Assembly (NCBI RefSeq): GCF_016802725.1 | Contig: NC_052672.1 | Coordinates: 2,820,749 to 2,884,748 of the forward strand | DNA from: Solenopsis invicta | Taxonomy: Eukaryota > Arthropoda > Insecta > Hymenoptera > Formicidae | Direction: 5' to 3' | Length of the DNA: 64,000 nucleotides | Part shown: positions 24,031 to 36,316 of the stretch, in pieces | Layout: each line of letters opens with the position of its first letter | Numbering within the stretch: position 1 is the stretch's first letter | Notes under the pieces: generated by a model | Told to the model about the DNA's origin: nothing | Database searches by the model: none | The model's input: only the letters and a program-made list of their open reading frames with translations | Made by a program: the position numbers and the translations under genes

Positions 24031-24605
24031 TCTATTTTTTTATAAAAAGAAAAAATATAAATTTCTTATTGATTTCTTATTCACCTTAATATGGCAAAGC
24101 TATAAATTCACGGAAATATTTATTTAAAAAAATTATCCTGGTTATGTGTAAAATAAAAACAGATCCAGGTATAAAATAAATAAATGAATATCATTAAATT
24201 TAATTGTTAGAATCACATTTAGAAATTTAATTTAAAAAAATATGTTTTACAAATAGCATATATGTGTACATTGCCTGTCAACGATTTGCGTAGTCCTGCA
24301 ATAGCTGTAACTTGATCCTGATTTACCTAAACAGAGTCAATAATGCTGAATGCGTACGCACTTCGAAAAGTTGCACAGCAGAAAGGGCATATTGACAGTA
24401 GTACAGAATAATAAAAAAATAATAAATAATTCTTTATTTAAACAACTTAATAATAATTTATTAAAATAATCTAATTATTTATCTTCCCGTCTCGTTCTAC
24501 ATTATTTAACTATTTCTTTCAATCTATTGTCATATTTATACCTGGATAAATATATAAATTCAAAATATATGTTTCATAAGTTACATATAAATCTAGAGGA
24601 TTATA

Positions 24606-24774
24606 CAGATAAATCTAAAGAGAAGGTCCTAATTGCGCACAGGCCCAATTGGACACCACCAATCAAGTAATTTAATCTCACCCAACTAACGGAAATACTC
24701 TAGGCATCGGCCGCTATAATTGATGGTGTCCAATTGGGCTTATGCGCAATTGGAACCCTCTCTTTAAATTTATC

Positions 24775-24777
<3 letters not shown>
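24606..24777. mobile_element. 172-bp hairpin MITE abutting a (TG)n microsatellite
   Basis: The arms begin ACAGATAAATCTAAAGAGA and are matched by the inverse ending TTTATCTGT at 24777. They contain the shared block CCCAATTGGACACCA (arms about 50 bp). A (TG)n tract starts at the right terminus. Confidence 0.75.
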
Positions 24778-24805
<28 letters not shown>

Positions 24806-24830
24806 GCGTGTGTGTGTGTGTGTATATATA
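24775..24830. repeat. (TG)n/(TA)n microsatellite
   Basis: Uninterrupted TG dinucleotides with two CG variants, running into TATATATA. Confidence 0.9.
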
Positions 24831-27627
24831 TAAAATTCATGCAATTTTTAAAAAAAAGAAAAAATAAAGAATCAATTATTTATTATTTATCTTATTATTC
24901 TTTCTATTAAGCTGCGTGTCCATGTGTCCCTTCAGATGTGCGCTTTCCCAAAGTGCACGCGCATTCGCCATTATTGACTTTATCGATTCTGCTTGGGTAA
25001 ATCAGGCTGATAAATATTAAGGCGACTGGATCAATGAATCGTTAATGGGCAATGTATATGCATCTCGATGTAGCAGTATGTAAGAATTGGTCAATAATAT
25101 GTCAATTGTTTCATAAATCGTATGTATATTAAGACAATGCTGGAGTGATGGTGGAACTCACTCAACGTCGGTACTGCAAATTTTTCTTCGACGGAAAGTT
25201 GAGCTACTCGCAATCGCGCGCGTGGCACGAAGGGTAAAGAGAATAACGCTAAGGCCAGACGAACAGACTAGCGCTTTTTGTCAAACGCACTTATAAATAC
25301 ATTATCTATCATACATTATCTGTTCGTGTCTTCAACTTCAGCGCCATTTGATGCAAGATCTCTCAACTAGCACAGTACACACTTACTGCTCTGTTACTCT
25401 TCAAACTGAGTCCGCACGTCAATTTACACATGAAATTTTCAAATCATTATTTCCCTAAAGCTTCTAGACTCATTCTGAAAACACAGTATTGTTCTTTATT
25501 GTAATTTTGAGGGTATACCATGCTTATTTTATATGTACAAAGCCTCAAATTTCTATGCATAGTAAATGTTGATTAACAAGACTATATTTTTATAATTCTT
25601 TTTTCGTTTTTCAAATCAAATCGTAGCCTGCACCCTTCGTTATTGTCTATACTTTAATTCTGTAAAAGGATTTTCAGTAGAAAGGATTTTCAATAATATC
25701 TTCAATAAAAAGAACAGCTAATCCAAAAATATTCACGTATACAGACGACTCCAACATCGCCTTAAATCGAATTCAATCGGTAAAACTGATGACATCAACG
25801 CATTCCCTGAACTTACCACATAAAATACTTTTTAGTTTTAGTTCAATTATTTAACTCGTATAAAATATTTCAATTATAAAATACATGAACTGAAAAAATT
25901 TAATCAAACTAAAAAATTAGTTAAGTTAACAACTTTTTTCTCAGTGTGTAGTCCATACGTGTATATTGGAGGGATGCGTTTGGTGAGAATCAAGCAGACT
26001 CAAAACTAGCCAACACTGCGTTCAACATTACCACTATTAACTTGTTATTATCTTCGTGTTATGTTCTCAGATGACACTTAAAACGGGATTATAAACATCC
26101 GTGAAACATGATCTATCCAGTCGCACGTTATCGCATCGCACGTTTTATTCAGATAAAAAACAAAACCCAGAGAAAGGATAGAAGAAGAGAGAGATATGAG
26201 AACAAAAAGCAACGGTAGTCGCGGCAACTTGTTAAGAGTTATCGTTTTACCGTGGTGACACCAAGAATCAAGTATAAGATTATACCCCACAAAAAACCAA
26301 CCAAAAAGAAAATAAGAAAATACGGCCTGCGCGTATATACACAAAACTGGCATTCATTCTCGCGCAGTGCATAATGAAAAAAGATCAACGTTCGAGAGCA
26401 AAATAACACCGCGTGTCCTTATATCCCTCTGTTACCACCCCTCGCGCGAAAAAGCGAGGAAAGGCAAGAGGGAGGGACAAAAATTTTTCTTTTAAATGGA
26501 TGAATAGATACTTACATTGTAATTAGTATTGGGATTGGAATGGTCAGTAGAGAGCCCTGCCCTTCGAGTTAGAGCTCCCGCGTGTCCCACAACACACAAC
26601 ATAATCCTGAATTAGTCACGCTGACATTCGTATAATTGACGTTTAATAGAGAACACACGTGAAAAACAGAGACATTGTGTGATCCTACAATCCTACCAAT
26701 CGTAACATAAAGCGTTGCCGTATAAGCCATATTTCTTTTTTAATTTTATATACAATACTGGTGCCTAATAGAAAAATTTTAATAAAATCTTAATGAAATT
26801 TTAATGAAATTTTGATAATATTTAAGTTTCAGACATTTTAACCAATGATTTCATCAAATTTTCATCAAAAATGCATTAGTTTCATTAAAATGTCACTAAC
26901 TCGTCAATATAGAGTATCTGCAACTTTTCATTGCAATTTTATAAAAAATTTATTACAAAATTTCAATAAAATGTCATTAATTCATCATATTACCAGATCC
27001 CTAACATTCTGCTATATAAACACTGCGTGGTTATTTAATATCCGCAAATTACTAGATGGCACTAGCAACCATGGGCCAAATCAACTGTTGTCTCTATATT
27101 TCTATGGTTTGTTTGCTCCGCACTGTTTTTACACAAAAAAAAAATAGTAATAAGGAGTAACTAAAAGTAATAATTAGAAGTGTAAGAGTAAAAAGATGTT
27201 AAATTTTCATAGAAGTTTAATACTTTTATAAACTTTATAAAAATGTTATCTTTTGTTTAACTTTCACACTTCTAATCACTACAATGTATAGCTCATCTAT
27301 TCATTTTAAGATCAAAATGAATTCATCAAACAGATAGGTTTACTTGTTTCACAGTTATAAACAAATAACACTTTTCTGTCAAACGCCATATATACCTATT
27401 GCAAACCTACATAATATAGTCAAATGGTAAAATATATACAATTATATACTGTTTAGAAACTCAATCAATATATACGATGTTGGATCAATCACTCTATCCT
27501 TATTAGATATATCGGTATGTACAGTACATGCATAAGGTGGTCATTAAGTACTCTAAAAGCTTTTCAGGAATAATTCTTCATACTAAATCAAGACAAAAAC
27601 TTCATATCACTATATGAAACAGCTTGT
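24831..27627. other. msn intron stretch, no gene
   Basis: AT-rich with a moderately GC-rich patch near 25140-25270 and 26430-26600. About 26845-27000 is related to about 28970-29110 in the same orientation (shared ...AGTATCTRCAA-TTTTCRTTGCAAT...), a dispersed repeat of unknown class. The frames at 26078-26353 and 26845-27147 show no recognisable domain. Confidence 0.4.
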
Positions 27628-28604
27628 AAGAGGTACCCGCAACCTGCGGGTCATCAATTTTGATAAAATTTTAAGGGTGTATAGTATTCACTTAATCCTT
27701 TACTGTAGTAAAGCCGTAAGTTGCGGAAGTTAGGCATTTTTGAGAAAATGATGATTAAAGGTTTCCAGCACCTATAATATCGTTACAAAAAAACGATTGT
27801 CGAGCCAGCGGCATAGCGTGGGGCATTAGCACACTGACTGCTACTCTTAGGGTCCCAGGTTGAATTCCCGCGGATGACTTTTCTTCATTTAAATCTTATA
27901 TTTTTAAATTGTTGTATATATAATTTTTAAACCGTTTTTAATTATTTAATATAACATGTTATTTTTTTAAATCAAGGAATTTGAAAATGCTCTTCTATTA
28001 TTAATTGAATTAAAATTTCTCATAAACACAAAAAATATATTTGCAATAAAAACTTATAATAACTGTTTTAAGAACCAGTATGTTTTAATTGTTTTTACAA
28101 TAAGTAGCAGTCTAAAAGTTGTAAACCTATTGTAAATTTTGTTGCAAATATATTTTTTGTTTTTATTTTTTAAGCCTTCTATTCTTCTTGTGTTTTATAT
28201 TTTGTGTTCATAAGGAATTTTAATTTAAATAATAATAGAAAAGCATTTTTTAATTTCTCATTTTTTTTAACAACATTTTATATTAAATAATTAAAAACAG
28301 TTTGAACATTATATATAACAATTTAAAAATATAAGATTTAAATGAAAAAAGTTTCATCCGCGAGGATCGAACTTGGGACCCCAAGCGTAGCAGTCAACGT
28401 GCTAATGTCCCACGCTACACCGCTGACTCAACAATCGTTCTTCTGTAACGGTACTATAAGTACTGGAAATACAATTTAATCGTCATTTTCTCAAAAATGC
28501 GTAATATCCATAACTTACGGCTTAACGGGATAAAAGTTTGAGTGAATACAACACACCCATAAAATTTTATTAAAATCGGTGACCCGCACGTCGCGGATTT
28601 CCTT
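27628..28604. mobile_element. tRNA-like foldback element, copy 2 (complete)
   Basis: About 977 bp. Outer inverted ends of ~160 bp (ACCCGCAACCTGCGGGTCA on the left and the inverse of CCGCGACGTGCGGGTCA on the right) are followed on each side by an inward-facing tRNA-like module: 27800-27880 and 28350-28432. These contain GGCATAGCGTGG, TGACTGCTAC and CCAGGTTGAATTCCCGC-like strings. The core is AT-rich and palindromic. No protein. It is the best reference for the family. Confidence 0.8.
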
Positions 28605-28959
28605 TACTAGTTTCAAAAATACTTGAGTCTTCTAATTTAATAAAAAAATAATATATGGCTTTAAAAGATGAACCTTTATTTCCTTCAAATATACACAAAA
28701 TTTCATCAAAACAACCCAAGGTTATTAATTTCAGAAAATAAAAAAAAAGAATTTTTTCTTTAACTTTGACACCTTGCATCTTTAAAACTAACAATAATCT
28801 CTTAAACATATAATCATATAAAGATTTCGTCTTAAATTAATGTAAAAAATCGTCCCTTAAAATCTTTTAGAGTACTAATCACCTGTAAATGATCGGACGA
28901 CAGTTTGCCACGCAGACATTGAGTAGCCACTCGAAACTATAATGTATAGTGGTGTACAG

Positions 28960-29395
28960 TCTCATTGCAGAATCTTACACAATTTTTTTGTTATAATTTC
29001 ATTAAAAATATATAACAATTTTGAAATGTTAATTCGTCAACACAAAGTATCTACAATTTTTCGTTGCAATCATTTCATCAAAAATAATTTCAATAAAATG
29101 TCGTTAATTTGTCAGAATATCTCTACATATTTTTGTTGCGTTTTCATCACAAATTTATTACAATTTCAATAGAATTTCCTTTTTTATTAGAATTTCATTA
29201 CTTTTTCATTGAATTCTCATTAAAATGTCATCTGTTTTTCATTATACGCAGAAAATAATCTCAGCAAAATTAATTAAAATTTCATGGTATATTTATTAAA
29301 ATTTCATAAAATTTAATAAAACGAGTTCGGCGAAATTTCGAATTCGTCGAAATTTTATCAAACATTAAAATTTGTCTATCAGAAATTTCTCGATT
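28960..29395. repeat. Dispersed repeat related to 26845-27000
   Basis: Many ATTTCATTAAAA/ATTTTCATCAAA strings. A block from about 28995 resembles the one near 26890 in the same orientation. Class unknown; the reading frames in it are repeat translations. Confidence 0.45.
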
Positions 29396-29895
29396 CCACT
29401 ACGCTATTCACGATTTTTACATATGAACGGGAAATGGGTCAACAAGTGCTTGTATATGCAATTCATATATTTGAAATACTTTATACTGCGATGTAGTCGA
29501 CACCATAAGCCGTAGCCGAGAAACATATCCAAAATCAAGGAGAAACGGAAAAAAGCTCTACGCAACTCGCGAAGAACTGCTTTGTTCTCACAAGAAAAAA
29601 AAATACAAAACCGCGAAAGAAATACAAAGAACTTGTTTAAGAGAAATAGAAGCTGCCGTCTATAATTTTGTACAGTAATGAATCGGGTGTGTGCGCGATT
29701 CGTTGAATCGTAAAGATTTCTTTAATATCGCCCCCGATCTAAATCCAAAATCCAGGAGACGCAAATAAAGAAATAGAGCGTAACTTGGAGAGCGATATTT
29801 CTGGACCGTTACTAGACTATGTTACTGGTAACTTTCTCTCTCTTTCTCTCTCTCTCTCTTTCAAGTTTTTTTACCAGAGTACAGAATATACGAAG

Positions 29896-30431
29896 GTTGC
29901 CCAAAAAGAAATGCCCTACATTTTTTTTCTCAAAAACTATTCTACAAAAATGATGTTTACACATATGAAAAAATGATGTTTTATCTACTAACTCTATTTT
30001 TCTACATAATCTCCTTCAAGTTCTACTGACTTACTCCAGTAATTCAATAGGGCATGTATGCCCTGTCGGTACCAGTCCTCGCTTTGGTTACGGAGCCAGG
30101 TTTTCACTGATCTAGCTCATTCAAACTTTCACTTAGTCGGGTCACTAAATTTAAGGATAGCATTCGTGGAAAACATGTTGAAGACGTTAAAGAGGTGATT
30201 AGTGCAGTGAAAACCTGGGCTCCATAACCAGAACGAGGACTGGTACCGACAGGACATATACGCTCTTAGTGAATCGCTGAAGAAAGGCAGCAAAACTTGA
30301 AGAAGATTATGTGGAAAAATAGAGTGAGTAGATAAAACATCATTCTTTCATATGTTATAATTCCATTTTTGTAGAATAAATAGTTTTTAAGAAAAAAAAT
30401 GTGGGGCATTACTTTTCGGGCAACCCTTGTA
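29896..30431. mobile_element. Foldback made of two facing mariner 3' ends
   Basis: The termini AAGGTTGCCCAAAAAGAAAT and the inverse of AAGGGTTGCCCGAAAAGTAA continue as arms of about 230 bp. On the minus strand the left arm encodes the last residues of a mariner transposase (KTWLRNQSEDWYRQGIHAL ... ELEGDYVEK*, ending near 29994). The right arm encodes a degenerate copy of the same C-terminus on the plus strand (DSIRGKHVEDVKEV...AVKTW). The N-terminus and catalytic core are absent from both. Confidence 0.8.
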
Positions 30432-31346
30432 TGATGACTTCAAATCGAATTAAAATAGTTTCCTATAAAATGTCTGTTAAAGTCAAACTCGGGACTCCTC
30501 CATTTTTTGCTTACAGCATCGTACAATAAATGTAAGACAATCGTTTTACACGACTTCTATTCATAAACAATAATGTAGTAATAATATTTTGTTTATGCAC
30601 ATAAAAAGAAAACAAAAAAAATACAAAATAAATAAATACCGTCAAGATCTATTTACCAATTGCTAAAGTTCATAATGAAAAGTGAGAATGCAAAACCTAA
30701 AAAAACGAAACAACAAGATTGATACGTATAGTCAACAAAATGCATTTTTTTGGCTATCACGGACAATTAACAAGACATTGACACAAAGCACAAGCCGTCC
30801 CCTGTGCAAACCCTCAAACTTAAATGTGTGTATATGTGAGTGTGTGTGCGCGCGTGTTATGTAAATCACGCGCGGTTTAGTTGATTCGGCATAATCCAAA
30901 AGTATACAAGCGTCGAATGAGCTTGTATCATTACTGTCGTTGTCACTAATCTGTTTCTAAGGCAAGGTAAAGAAAAGTATGTAAATCAAGTCACATGTTT
31001 GCGGGTAAACACAGTATCATACGCGCTACGTACCTATTTTGCGACGTATGCTCAGAATAATCGATGATAATCGTATATAGAAATATTTCGACCCAATTGC
31101 ACAAAAAAAAAGCATTTCGGTTACAGTCCGATAACACGGAGAAAGGAAAGCATTCTCATTTGCTACTGAACAAAATAATAATCATTCTCAAGATCACGAT
31201 TGATCATTACGTCAATGATGTACGTTTCACATCGCTCACAAGACTCACGCCTCAATGAGACAAAAAAAATATATAAAAATATATATGAAAATAAATAAAT
31301 AAATAAATAAAAATACATACACACACGCACACATTTTATACATATA
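30432..31346. other. msn intron stretch, no recognised feature
   Basis: AT-rich with a short (TG/CG)n patch near 30827-30857. No coding signal. The frame at 30682-30864 is low complexity. Confidence 0.4.
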
Positions 31347-31704
31347 CAGGGTGGCAGAAAATAAATTCCTATGCTCTCGTGGGTTGATAGAGCAAGTCAT
31401 ACTGAGAAGAAAAATCCTTTACTATTTTTCTTTATTCGTAATAGTTACCGAAATCAAAATTAGTAAAGTTCGAGACGTACGTGTGCGGCTTTGCTTGTGT
31501 GGCAGCAGAACAACAGCGCGCTGGCCGGTACACAATGCTACTTCTCTCTCTTTACCGTGCCGCCACCCGCGACTGCCTCTAGCTTTACTAATTTTTATCT
31601 CGGTAACTATTGAAAATAATAAAAAATGATAAAAACACTTTTCTTCTAGTATGACTTGCTCTATCAACCCACGAGTGCATGGAAGGTTATTTTCTGACAC
31701 CCTG
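31347..31704. mobile_element. TA-flanked MITE (CAGGGTGNCAGAAAATAA family), copy 1
   Basis: The ends CAGGGTGGCAGAAAATAA and the inverse ending TTATTTTCTGACACCCTG are flanked by TA on both sides. The arms of about 110 bp share GTGGGTTGATAGAGCAAGTC. The GC-rich core holds CGAGACGTACGTG. Frames here on both strands are mutual shadows. Confidence 0.8.
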
Positions 31705-31710
31705 TATATA

Positions 31711-31842
31711 CAGGGTGAGCGATAATAGTTGGAACAACTATTTACCATAAAAGAAGTCTTACTGATTTCAATCCATATAAATGCATGGAGTGCAGTCATC
31801 TCTTATGGTAAATAGTTGTTACAACCATTATGGATCATTCTG
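31711..31842. mobile_element. 132-bp MITE, short relative of 2661-3522
   Basis: TA-flanked. The ends CAGGGTGAGCGATAATAGTT and its inverse share the GGAACAACTATTTACCATAA block with the long copy at 2661-3522, including a GCATGGAGTGCAGTCATCTC string near the right arm. Confidence 0.8.
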
Positions 31843-31854
31843 TATGTGTGTACG

Positions 31855-31928
31855 TGTATGTATGTATGTATGTATGTATGTATGTATGTATGTATGTATG
31901 TATGTATGTATGTATGTATGTATGTATG

Positions 31929-31968
<40 letters not shown>
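31855..31968. repeat. (TATG)n followed by (TA)n microsatellite
   Basis: About 19 TATG units run into about 18 TA units. Translations with long YVCM runs come from this tract. Confidence 0.95.
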
Positions 31969-31972
<4 letters not shown>

Positions 31973-31994
31973 CACATACATACACACATACACA

Positions 31995-32344
31995 TAGGGT
32001 GTCAGAAAATAACCTTCCATACTCTTGTGGGTTGATAGAACAAGTCATACTGAGAAGAAACATCCTTTACCATTTTTCATTATTCGCAATAGTTACCGAG
32101 ATAAAAATGAGTAAAACTACAGGCAGTTGCGAGTAGCAGCGCGGTAAGGAGAGAGAAGCAGCATCTACCGGCCAGCGCGCTGGCGCTCGGCCGCCACACA
32201 CGCGAAGCCGCGCACGTACGTGTCTCGAACTTTACTAATTTTTATTTCGGTAACTATTGCAAATAATGAAAAATGGTAAAGGACTTTTCTCCTCAGTATG
32301 ACTTGCTCTGTCAACCCACGGAAGGTGGATTATTTTCTTACACC

Positions 32345-32349
<5 letters not shown>
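31995..32349. mobile_element. TA-flanked MITE (CAGGGTGNCAGAAAATAA family), copy 2, opposite orientation
   Basis: The inverted ends (TAGGGTGTCAGAAAATAA, inverse of ...TTATTTTCTTACACCCTCTG) match copy 1. The central CACGTACGTGTCTCGAA lies near the right side, so it is inverted relative to the copy at 31347-31704. Confidence 0.8.
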
Positions 32350-32427
<78 letters not shown>

Positions 32428-32442
32428 CGCGCGCGCGCGCGC
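32347..32442. repeat. (GT)n-(GC)n microsatellite
   Basis: About 35 GT repeats pass into about 12 CG repeats directly at the right terminus of the adjacent MITE. The alternating purine-pyrimidine tract could adopt Z-DNA. Confidence 0.95.
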
Positions 32443-32481
32443 TGTGTATGTGTGTATATAATACACACATAAGCATATATA

Positions 32482-32622
32482 CAGGGTGATTCTTAATAAA
32501 TGTATCCACTTTTTACCATAGGGACACGTATTTGTAATTTCTAATATAATATGTTAAAAATACATATCCGTCGTTAAATCGCTCCTATGGTAAAATGTGG
32601 GTACAACCATTAAGAATCACCC
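32482..32622. mobile_element. 141-bp MITE (CAGGGTGATTCTTAAT family)
   Basis: The ends ACAGGGTGATTCTTAAT and the inverse of ATTAAGAATCACCCT continue with a TACCATAGGNNC block in both arms. Confidence 0.7.
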
Positions 32623-33474
32623 TATACACACATACACACATACACACGCACGCACGCACGTACATACATACACACAACCAAACATATTTCGCATAAAGTG
32701 GAAATAGAGTAGTAGAAAGAGTAATGCATGCGCACACTCGCTCAGCCATTGTCACATATTAAAAGTGGACTCAGATCAAGCAAGAAGAGTGAACAAACGA
32801 ACGAACGAATAAACTTGCTTTAATGATATTGATATTAATATAATTCAAATTTATATTATCAAATACATTCCATTTCTCGTATATCAAAAGAAAGACTGTT
32901 GTTACTCTCGTCCATGTTCGTTCCTAAATGTATCACTCGTAATGGTCCTTGCTAATTTGAACTCATTTTAGATACGCACAAGCGTACTTCTGTCAAACGT
33001 AAAACTATTAACTTCCAGTTAATTCCAGGCAAATTCCCATCGATAACACTAATTTTCTTTCCATTTCACTCTGGATCGACTCGTGACTATACAGCACAGT
33101 ATTTTGCAGCAACATTGCAATCTTGCATATTGCAATGCAACATTTCAGATTTTTAAAATATAGATATGATTTAGTAATGTAACATTGTTAAAATATAGAT
33201 ATAATTTTAGTAATGTTACAATATGAACACATTATGTAAATAAACTATTGAGATTTTATGTAGAAAACCGAAGCTATGCAAAAATTTAAACTCTCAAAAA
33301 GATACTTGTAACAATATGTGTATTTTCATTTTTTATATAATTAAAAAATTATGTGTATGTGTGGGCGTGCGCGTGTTTTAAAATTCATTTAATATATTTG
33401 ATAAATATTAATTGGGTTTTTCAAATAAAAAGCAAACATAAGATTAACAAGTTCATGTCAGTTACAGCAGTTCT

Positions 33475-33740
33475 TGCTGAATAACAATTAGTGCTGAATA
33501 ATAATTTTTACAATTTCTAGTTTATTCAAATTGAGCGTCGCATATTCATCGGACTTAAGACACAGTTATGAAGCGTAGAAAGAATACGTAATATTAATGC
33601 TTTAGAAGCATCTATAAAATCCTCCCTGAAAAAACTGTACGGAATTTTAATGCAAAAAAAATAACATCTTAATTAGGACTTGAACCCGGATACAAGAACA
33701 CATACTTTTAAAAATAATCCTCATATCAAAAGTATGTCAC
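33475..33740. repeat. Dispersed repeat with tRNA-like string, related to 8690-8960
   Basis: It shares with 8690-8960 a run including TATTCA-CGGACTT, CACAGT-ATGAA and GTAATATTAATGCTTTAGAA, and then a T-arm-like GACTTGAACCCGG. The reverse strand has GGGTTCAAGTC, a box-B-like string. Length and ends not defined. Confidence 0.5.
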
Positions 33741-35377
33741 CCACGTGAACTATGTAAGTTTATTCAAAAAATATCAAGAAACACCAGTTACAAAAGTTGA
33801 AAAAAAATTTAAATTATCTTACACATATTTTGAACATTGCCTTCTAGATATGAAGTATGCGTAACAAAATAACATTAATATTATATATTACCAATTATAC
33901 CTATATCTAAAAAAATTCTAAATTACTCTATAATGTTTCATGTCTTTTCTAAATATTAATGTGTACGAGTACATTTTCTAATTTATCAAGCTTATAAACA
34001 ATTGAGTCACAAGAATCTTGCATTCCATTTAAACATAAGTGATTAGTCACGTGGAGCAATTTTTTAAAATATTTGATTTTAGTAATTAATAAAATTTTCC
34101 GAACCAAATTGCAATTTAATTTTATAATTTTGTATTTACACTAAAGCTTTAATATTAAATGCGATTCTAAGGTATTCTCAAAATTACAACGTTATTTAAA
34201 TTATGAACAATGTGTAAGACATATACACAAATGCCAAAATTAAAAATTAATTGTATATAAATTTGCAATTAAGTTATTAATAATAAATTAATACGTATTG
34301 TAGCACATTTTACATAATAGATATATCATAAAAGTTATTAAGTATGAGATGTCTAATTTCCTTAAGTATCAAGTTTTAGAATTAATATCTCTAACATTTC
34401 ACTTTGACAGTTCTTCGTTTTTCTTATTGTAAGGGTACATCATCACTCTTTCAAACGCAGATTTCAATTATCTTTCGAATTGTATTTTTCAGATAAATTT
34501 TCGTGAAATCATAAATAAGTAAAAAAAATCGTAAGGCGATGTGGGGTAAAGACGGGTTTTTGTTTGCCTCCATAGAAGTGTCAAAAAATTAAATTTTTGA
34601 ACAATCAATGGTTGTTTTTACTAGAGAACAAAAAAAACTAACTTTCTATAATTGCAAATTTTCAAAGTTTTCATTTTAAGTTGTATTTTTATTTTATTTT
34701 TTTTTATGAAAAATTTTGGACTTTTAAAAAATGGTGGGGTAGAGACACCAAAAAAATTCAGTCAAAACAACCATAAAAATCAACTTAAGACGACTTCTAT
34801 ATTTAATCAACACTTCTAAATAATGAATAATTAAAAATAGAGCAATAAAATTCTTCCCTCTCTCTATAATATAGCATTTACTTATAAGCGTTATACTTAT
34901 AATTCTTTAATGGTTCGCAGCTAGTCACATTATAGTAATATTTAATATTAAATTTTCTCCGTGTGTGAATAACAATATTCAAAATAATTAATAAAATTAC
35001 TTGATTTTATTAATTATTTTATATGCATTAATCCTTCAAGAAAACATAAAAAAACCTACTTTACCCCACAACGTTATTTGCACGCATCTTTCATTATCGA
35101 AACTAGATTAAGTTTCTACATTTTTTTTTATTTAGAAAAATAATAGAAAAACAATAACTGCACATAACTTTCCTTTGTTGAACACTTAAAAAACTTGCTT
35201 AAATCACGAGTATTATGAACACAAAAAAAATTTTATGAAAATAACTTTTAAGGTCAGTCTCATACAACAAAATGTTTGTTGCACAAACTCCAATGGCTAA
35301 TTGAAACATGAGCTGTCATGATAAGCAACAGATAACAGTTTTTCGTTTTGTTCTAAACTCACTACTACATACAAATT

Positions 35378-35860
35378 TTGATGGTGTCCCACTTTACCCC
35401 ACACCACCCTATTATTTTCAAATATGAGTCCCGCCGTAGAACCAATACCGCGCAAAATATCAATGACGTGTTTGGCAAAGATGTGGTTAATGAACGCATA
35501 GTACGTCGATTTAAGAAGTTCTGTTCTGGAGATTTTAATCTTGAAAATGATCCACGTGAACAACCTAAGATCAAGATGGATAATTAGCTAAAAGTTATAG
35601 TGAAAGCGAATACATCTCAAAGTACGCGTGAATTAACAGTAAAGTTTGAAATTAATATTCCAGCAATATTGAATCGTTTAAAACAAATAAGCATAATAAA
35701 AAAGCTAGTTAGATGGAATTCGCATGAATTAAATAAGTGTCAGAAAAGAAATCGTCTCGGAGCTTGCCTTTCTTTACTGTTACTACATAAAGACAAACCA
35801 TTTCTACATCATATTGTTACGTATGAATTCTTTTCGACAATTACAAGTGTTTAGCATAAT
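35378..35860 (+). pseudogene. mariner transposase relic, N-terminal half
   Basis: The frame contains INDVFGKDVVNERIVRRFKK and FCSGDFNLENDP, then a stop at 35585-35587 where the Gly-Arg-Pro linker would follow. It continues NTSQSTRELTVKFEINIPAI...LNRLKQISIIKKL, WNSHELNKCQKRNR and KPFLHHIVTYE, just reaching the first catalytic motif (expected T-D-E), then decays. It belongs to a mariner lineage different from the other copies in the window. No TIR identified. Confidence 0.75.
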
Positions 35861-36316
35861 GATTAGATAAAGATAAAGTACCAAAACACAGTCCAAAACC
35901 AAATATTCATAAAAAAAATTAATGGTGTCTGTTAAACATTTTAGTGTTTTAAATCTAAAAACTGTTTAAAACTAAAACATCTTTAAGTATTTAAAAATAA
36001 AAACAAAAATAAAAATTTAGATGTTTCACAATTAAATACTTTTTGAAATGATAGTGTATTGTAATGATTCTAAAAGCTGACATTTTATCATTATTGCAAT
36101 ATTACAGCAAGTTTTTGCAACGTTTTAGAAATGTTGCGATGTTGCAATAAAATATTTCTGTAATGTTTCTGCAATCTTTCTGTGCTGTATGAGAAATATG
36201 TCACACATATTTCTGACATTTATCGAAAGAGACAAAGCGTACGTGAGTGCGCGCATAAAAGATTGATATAGAAGATAGGAGATATATAGGTACATAGACG
36301 GACGTATGAATCTGAC

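Larger units (their letters stand above)
33091..36188. mobile_element. Probable 3.1-kb element with ACAGCACA ends
   Basis: The left end ACAGCACAGTATTTTGCAGC and the inverse of the right end ACAGCACAGAAAGATTGCAG share a series of GCAACATTGCA motifs over about 60 bp. The interior holds a dispersed tRNA-like repeat (33475-33740), sequences built around GTGGGGTAAAG in both orientations (34541, 34734, 35055, 35391), and a mariner relic. It ends 129 bp from an msn exon. Pairing of the two ends is an inference. Confidence 0.5.

Noticed and set aside
31781..32136. ORFs with YVCM and YIYIY runs
   Set aside because: Translations of the TATG and TA microsatellites.
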